From Azolla caroliniana (taxonomy: Eukaryota > Polypodiophyta), in assembly GCA_043228905.1 (NCBI GenBank), contig JBHGNT010000013.1, positions 4,774,001 to 4,838,000 of the forward strand: a DNA stretch of 64,000 nucleotides, in the 5' to 3' direction. Shown here piece after piece: positions 59,735 to 64,000 of this stretch. The position numbers and the translations under genes were made by a program. The notes below the pieces were generated by a model. It was not told the origin of the DNA, ran no database searches, and saw only the letters and a list, made by a program, of their open reading frames with translations. The number at the start of each line of letters is the position of its first letter. The stretch's first letter is position 1.

Positions 59735-59880
59735 GTTCGCCGGATACCGTCGCCGGATGCCGCCGTCGGATACCGGTGCCGCCGCCGCCGCCGACGCCGG
59801 ATACCGGTGCCGAATACCGACGCCGGGTACCGGTGCCGCATGCCGTCGGATCACCGGCTCCATCGCCGGTCCGGTTTTGG
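59735..59880. repeat. CCGG/GCC-rich minisatellite in Gy-H LTR
   Basis: Degenerate units of GCCGGATACCGGTGCC type; strongly GC-rich against AT-rich surroundings and full of CG dinucleotides. Confidence 0.8.
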
Positions 59881-60320
59881 TTAGCCAAAACCCTTTACGA
59901 GTAGCTAGCCACCTCCACTCTAAGTTCAAGTTACCTTGAACTCTCTATGCTCCACACATAGACACAAAGATAATATCTTTTGCTCCTCCTTATATATGAT
60001 GAGAGCCGTATTTGTCGTGCCTATGTGGGATATCTCACAATTTTCTCTTTTCTTTTCACAAACTTTATACCCTCATATCTTGACATTTAGTTGTCCATTT
60101 CTCGTGTAATAAAGTGCATTCGAAACCTCCATCATTTTGTACTTAGATATTAAAAATGTTATCTTCACAATTATTGTATTACATGATTCATACTCGATTT
60201 TGTACGTTTTATGGGATTTTCACACTATTGCCGAAAATCTTCACGACATCCACCCCCACCAAACCGCACGTCCTCCGGTACGTGCCAAGAAGAGAAGAAG
60301 TGAGATTTCGGCTACGATGA

Positions 60321-63300
60321 TCAATTAGATTCCTCCATGTCTTCATTTTCATCCGGCCTATTATGTTCATCGTCGAGGTAATCGAGGTCAGGATCCTTGT
60401 CTTGTCTTTTCTTGAAAAGCTTTACTCTTTTTCCCGCAATGGGTACGGCCAACCTTGATCCGTCTAGTTCCGCAAGGTGGTATGTGGCATTATCGTTGGC
60501 ACTTGTCACCACATACGGCCCGAACCATCTTCTTGCGAACTTCCTTGTTGTACTATGTTGATTGTCAAGGGTGCTGTCGTAAACTAAAACCCAATCCCCT
60601 TCTTCAATCTTCTTGGGACGAAGTCGATGCGTGTTGTCGAACCGAACTTTGTTCTTTACTCGGGCTGCCTTCATCATCTTTCGCGCTTTTTCTAAATCTT
60701 CAGGTCTTCTTTCAAGTTGCCTTATCCGCGCTGCTAATAACTCTTCTCGGCTCATCTCGTTCCCCCACGGTATCGCTACCCATGAGGCGATCGTCCTTTC
60801 GATGGGCATAATCGGCTTTTGTCCATACATAAGCTCTGTCGGCATATACCCTGTCACCGAGCTATGTGTCATTCTATCGGCCCACAAGGCATAGGGTAAT
60901 AGTCGTGGCCAATTCCCGACTCGACCGTTGCATGCCCGTACGATGGCTTTAACGATAGGTCCATGCCCTCGCTCGATCTTCCCATTTGCTTCCGGATTGT
61001 AGGCAGTCGTGAGGGAGAGCTTCACGCCTAGTCTTTCGAAGAGCTCCGTCGCTTCGTGCGCGTCCAACTCCCCTCGGTCGGCCACTATCTTCCCTACACA
61101 TCCATATCGGCAAACAACATCTTCAAGTAGAAATTTGCAAACGGCTGAAGTCGTCTTATTTGTCAAGGCTCGTCCTTCCACTTGATTTGTCAAGTCTTCC
61201 CTTGCGAGCGCTAAGTACTTCATTTGTCCCACTCCCATTGGCATCGAGACCAGATCCACCATCCATTTGAAGTGAATGGTGAGTGGGTATGTCGGCTTTA
61301 ACTCATCACGATGACATATATTTGAATATATTTGGCAAGTTTCCCATGTGGACACGAAATGGAGTACATCTTTGTACATGCTTGGCCACCAATACTTCTC
61401 CTTCAATTTTTCGAACGTCGCCCATGTTCCTCTATGACCTGCCCAAGCACTCTCGTGGAATTCGGTCATCAGCGTCTCTTGCTCTTCTTTCTTTACCACC
61501 ACTCGACGTGGTATTCCTGTCCTTCTTTTTGGATGTCGCCAAAGGAATCCTCCCTTCAAGAAGTATCGATAAGCTTTCTTCCGGATTCGTAGGGCCTCCT
61601 CCTTTGTCAACGAAGCATCGGTCGTCAATGTTCTTAGGAATCTGCCGATGAGTAACCATTCTCCTTCGTACTCGTTCTCGTTGAAGGCGTGGAGGGTTTG
61701 CGTGTCCTGGTCTTCCGCCGACAATCGAGCCATCTTGAAGAAGTCGAGGGCGACATCTTCATCTTCCGAAACCATGTTACTTCCATTTGAAAATCTTGCC
61801 CTTGACAGCATGTCAGCCATGGCGTTCTTCTTCCCTGCGATGTGACGGATCTCTGGGTTTAAAGACTTGATGTAGGCGATCCACCTTAGCATAGCAAGAT
61901 CTGGGGTCGCACATCCCGAGACCATTCCGAGAATTGGGAGACAATCTGTCTCTATTATCACTTCTGACCCGATCACGTAATCTTTGTCCGTCTTCACTGC
62001 CGACACAATACCCCAAAGTTCCCGCTTGACTTGGGCATATCTTTGTTGCCGTTCGCTGAGAACCTTTGCTCCGAACCGGACGGCATATCGCGCATTATCT
62101 TCACCTTCTTGATTGATGACCCACCCGATTCCGGTTGGGCTCCTATCTACGGTCACGTAAATTGGTTTCCCTTCAGCATAGTCGGCCTTCCTTAGTGCCG
62201 GAGCTTCAAGAAGCAGTTTCTTTAATCTTCGCATCGCCTCTGTGTGCTCTTCTCGCCATTCGAACTTTATTCTTTTCTTTAGTAGTCCATATAACGGTTC
62301 AGCGACATGAGCGTAGTGAGGAATCCATATATGATAAAACGCGCACGCTCCAAGGAACCTTCGAACCTCCGTTTGGTTTTCGCATTCTTCTTTCATGTCT
62401 TGGATTGCATTCACTTTGGATGGCGAGGGCTTTCGGCCATATGCTCCACACAAGTGACCTACCACCAAGATCTCTGGTTGCCCGAATGCGGATTTTTCTC
62501 CCGAAAATGTCAAATTCGCATCTTCGAGCCTTTGAAGCACCTTGTCGCAATCTTTCATATGATCCGCAACGAACTTTCTACAACCTTCCTTATCTTTCGA
62601 TTCATCTTTCTCCTCATCTGAACATCCTTTTATCGGAATATCATCCAAGAATGGCATCGTGATGTCCGGAATGCAATCCTTCAAGACTTTATTCATGGCA
62701 TTCACCATATGAGCCACCGAGTTCGTTGCGCCTTGGGGTAAGGTACACATCCGCACAAGCCCGATCGGAGTCCTCATGGTTGTAATGTCCCGACTGTCGA
62801 TCGCCAATTGGAATTGGTCATATCTGGAGTAGAGATCGCCAATGGAGTAGATGGACCGGCCCGCAAACGCTTCGGCAAATTCATCCACGCTCGGACCGAT
62901 TTCGGCATTTCGAATTGTCACCTTGTTGACGGGTTGAAGATCTTGGATGAATCGCAATGATCCATTCTTCTTCGGCACCGTGAACCACCTATTGGAATAA
63001 GGAGCATTCGACGGTTCTAGAATTCCCATACTCACCTTTTCTTTTAAGAGCTCGATCAGCTTCGGAAGGTGTGCTCTCGGAACCGGTATCGGTTTCAAAT
63101 TCCAAGGCACATGGGGCACCGTGAAGATCACCATTGGCTCTATAACCTTTGGGTCGGCGCATCCAATTTCTCGTGGGAAGAATGCGAAAGCCTTCCCATG
63201 TCTCTCAAGCATATCGCGAAACATTCGCTCCTCTTCAGGGAGAAGGAAATCCTCCTTTCCAACTCGTAGCTTCCCCTTCGTCTCTTTGGTGAAGTCATGA

Positions 63301-63809
63301 CCTATCTTCTTCGGATCTCTTAAGCTTGGATCATTAGCGACTTCCTTCATCTTTTGCCAGCTATCTTCCGGTAGCGGAACCGCAACTGGCTTGATCTTCT
63401 TATCCACTGTTTTATATTTCGTGTTGATGTCAGCTTCCTTCATCGAGATGCCACGACGGTATTCATCGATGATAGCGTACATGTTGACGGAGTTAACCGA
63501 AATCACGCATTGGTTGTGAAGATAGCTCAAGTCCACAACGTCCTCGATTTCGCCGATGGTGTCGTTAAATGAGGCTTCTTCCATAATATGAGTCACGAAC
63601 TCCCCTTCTTCTATTATGTTCTCTTCTTTCAGCATCTTCTCGAATTCTTGTATCCGGTGCTTGTGCTTCATGTCGGGTAGTACTAGTTTACATGCGCCAC
63701 TAGGTGTGACACATGTTGCTTCTCCTTGCAATCCATGCGCTCTTCTTTCTTGTGGGGTCTTGTGATTGCTCGGACTATTTGTGCCCCATGCTTCAATAGT
63801 CCGCTCTAA
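60321..63809 (-). CDS. Gy-H pol: RT, RNase H, integrase (intact frame)
   Basis: The frame gives 1136 codons from 63731 and is open further up to the -1 overlap at 63809. Counting from the 63731 start: RT about 195-430, with LPQGATNSVA near 331 and FLDDIPIKG at 361; RNase H about 520-645 with D529, E571, D596 and D640; integrase finger H759, H766, then W796 and C799 (TWETC where sisters have TCESC or TCAQC, so one zinc ligand is lost); core D826, D885 (IVADRGELD) and E920 (NPEANGKIER); C-terminal RPKKIEEGDWVLVYD and RWFGPYVV blocks. No stop interrupts it, making this the best-preserved pol of the family here. No chromodomain is seen. Confidence 0.95.
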   Translation of the reverse strand, partial: LERTIEAWGTNSPSNHKTPQERRAHGLQGEATCVTPSGACKLVLPDMKHKHRIQEFEKMLKEENIIEEGEFVTHIMEEASFNDTIGEIEDVVDLSYLHNQCVISVNSVNMYAIIDEYRRGISMKEADINTKYKTVDKKIKPVAVPLPEDSWQKMKEVANDPSLRDPKKIGHDFTKETKGKLRVGKEDFLLPEEERMFRDMLERHGKAFAFFPREIGCADPKVIEPMVIFTVPHVPWNLKPIPVPRAHLPKLIELLKEKVSMGILEPSNAPYSNRWFTVPKKNGSLRFIQDLQPVNKVTIRNAEIGPSVDEFAEAFAGRSIYSIGDLYSRYDQFQLAIDSRDITTMRTPIGLVRMCTLPQGATNSVAHMVNAMNKVLKDCIPDITMPFLDDIPIKGCSDEEKDESKDKEGCRKFVADHMKDCDKVLQRLEDANLTFSGEKSAFGQPEILVVGHLCGAYGRKPSPSKVNAIQDMKEECENQTEVRRFLGACAFYHIWIPHYAHVAEPLYGLLKKRIKFEWREEHTEAMRRLKKLLLEAPALRKADYAEGKPIYVTVDRSPTGIGWVINQEGEDNARYAVRFGAKVLSERQQRYAQVKRELWGIVSAVKTDKDYVIGSEVIIETDCLPILGMVSGCATPDLAMLRWIAYIKSLNPEIRHIAGKKNAMADMLSRARFSNGSNMVSEDEDVALDFFKMARLSAEDQDTQTLHAFNENEYEGEWLLIGRFLRTLTTDASLTKEEALRIRKKAYRYFLKGGFLWRHPKRRTGIPRRVVVKKEEQETLMTEFHESAWAGHRGTWATFEKLKEKYWWPSMYKDVLHFVSTWETCQIYSNICHRDELKPTYPLTIHFKWMVDLVSMPMGVGQMKYLALAREDLTNQVEGRALTNKTTSAVCKFLLEDVVCRYGCVGKIVADRGELDAHEATELFERLGVKLSLTTAYNPEANGKIERGHGPIVKAIVRACNGRVGNWPRLLPYALWADRMTHSSVTGYMPTELMYGQKPIMPIERTIASWVAIPWGNEMSREELLAARIRQLERRPEDLEKARKMMKAARVKNKVRFDNTHRLRPKKIEEGDWVLVYDSTLDNQHSTTRKFARRWFGPYVVTSANDNATYHLAELDGSRLAVPIAGKRVKLFKKRQDKDPDLDYLDDEHNRPDENEDMEESN

Positions 63810-63815
63810 AAATCC
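63804..63815 (-). promoter_or_regulatory. Conserved GGATTTTTAG at the Gy-H protease-pol junction
   Basis: The protease frame reads GAT TTT TAG. In the -1 frame TTT TTA GAG CGG ACT ATT GAA continues open into pol (LERTIEAWG). A slip of one base back on the U run would bypass the stop. Confidence 0.65.
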
Positions 63816-64000
63816 GAGGATTCGCCTCCGAGACTATCTCGATTCCTTTCATGATTGGCTCGCACTGTTAGGAATTGGACCGATCTTTGGTTGTCAAGAC
63901 TCTTTATTCGTGCGAAGGCTGCTCCATTATCGAACACTTTGGTCTCCATCCGAGATGATGTGATATAAGGTTGCCCTAGGATGACAGGATGCGACGCCGA
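63806..64000 (-). CDS. Gy-H protease C-terminus (runs off window)
   Basis: The minus strand reads SHPVILGQPYITSSRMETKV, FDNGAAFARIKSLDNQRSVQ and FLTVRANHERNRDSLGGES, ending DF-TAG. It matches the C-terminal half of the Gy-D protease. The active-site part and gag lie beyond position 64000. Confidence 0.88.
   Translation of the reverse strand, partial: SASHPVILGQPYITSSRMETKVFDNGAAFARIKSLDNQRSVQFLTVRANHERNRDSLGGESSDF

Larger units (their letters stand above)
59229..60248 (-). mobile_element. 3' LTR of Gy-H
   Basis: The 1020-base LTR has 12-base inverted ends, TGTCGTGAAGAT at both termini on opposite strands. It contains a tRNA-like segment (59615-59690, antisense to the element), a CCGG/GCC-rich minisatellite (59735-59880) and a minus-strand TATATAAGGAGG near 59992. 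The polypurine tract (complement of CCACCCCCACC) follows at 60249-60260. Confidence 0.9.

Noticed and set aside
1-64000. An infectious virus or a bacterial/phage defence system
   Set aside because: All polymerase and integrase sequence belongs to Copia or Gypsy LTR retrotransposons with plant primer sites. No envelope gene, phage gene or prokaryotic operon structure is present.

Overview
This window is nuclear DNA from a land plant, and most of it is nested LTR retrotransposons. The support is initiator-tRNA-Met primer sites (TGGTATCAGAGC) next to Copia LTRs, Tat-type and chromovirus-type Gypsy pol, plant-style spliced exons, telobox motifs, and a piece of a eukaryotic malate dehydrogenase. 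The species cannot be named. Three Gypsy elements have RT and protease signatures (FLDDIPIKG, DHGSEIN) that I recall from basidiomycete-type and seed-free-plant elements, so a fern or lycophyte is possible but unproven.

Layout, with the labels used below. 1-594: end of a Gypsy LTR rich in teloboxes. 595-2968: Co-1, decayed Copia pol, post-pol tail and 3' LTR. 2969-3609: promoter-like LTR remnant. 3610-4850: Co-2, Copia LTR and partial gag. 4880-5580: 111-bp tandem repeats. About 5590-11794 plus 18363-18496: Gy-A, minus-strand Gypsy. 11795-18362: Co-3, a complete Copia inside Gy-A gag, itself carrying a solo LTR (13105-14172). 18497-40133: Gy-B, a Tat-like Gypsy inserted at the Gy-A primer site. 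20687-38940: Gy-C, a non-autonomous Gypsy inside Gy-B gag. 21567-23857: Co-4, a deleted Copia inside Gy-C. 24550-37006: Co-5, a Copia inside Gy-C. 25720-32694: Gy-D, a GC-rich Gypsy inside Co-5. 40713-44990: minus-strand multi-exon gene of unknown function. 46855-51310: Gy-E, chromovirus-like with internal duplications and a malate dehydrogenase fragment at its end. 52150-52629: Copia LTR. 52611-55560: Gy-F, Tat-like pro-pol. 55830-57383: Gy-G LTR and gag. 57384-59224: Co-6, sister of Co-5. 59229-64000 and beyond: Gy-H, minus-strand Gypsy with an intact 1136-codon pol frame.

Nesting goes five deep (Gy-A > Gy-B > Gy-C > Co-5 > Gy-D). Most steps can be proved here, because removing the insert plus one target-site duplication restores the host reading frame. 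Copia inserts leave 5-bp duplications. The Gy-C/Gy-D/solo-LTR family leaves 4-bp duplications that always have CG in the middle (ACGT, CCGG, CCGG).

The most interesting system is this Gypsy family. Gy-A, Gy-D and Gy-H encode gag-protease and pol in a -1 frame relation, with a conserved GGATTTTTAG at the end of the protease frame. Gy-C has no protease or pol. Once its two inserts are removed it keeps one uninterrupted 703-codon gag-derived frame, with the same primer site, related LTR ends and the same kind of target duplication. It looks like a non-autonomous partner mobilised in trans. Apart from the gene-like locus at 40.7-45 kb, no ordinary host gene is convincing.
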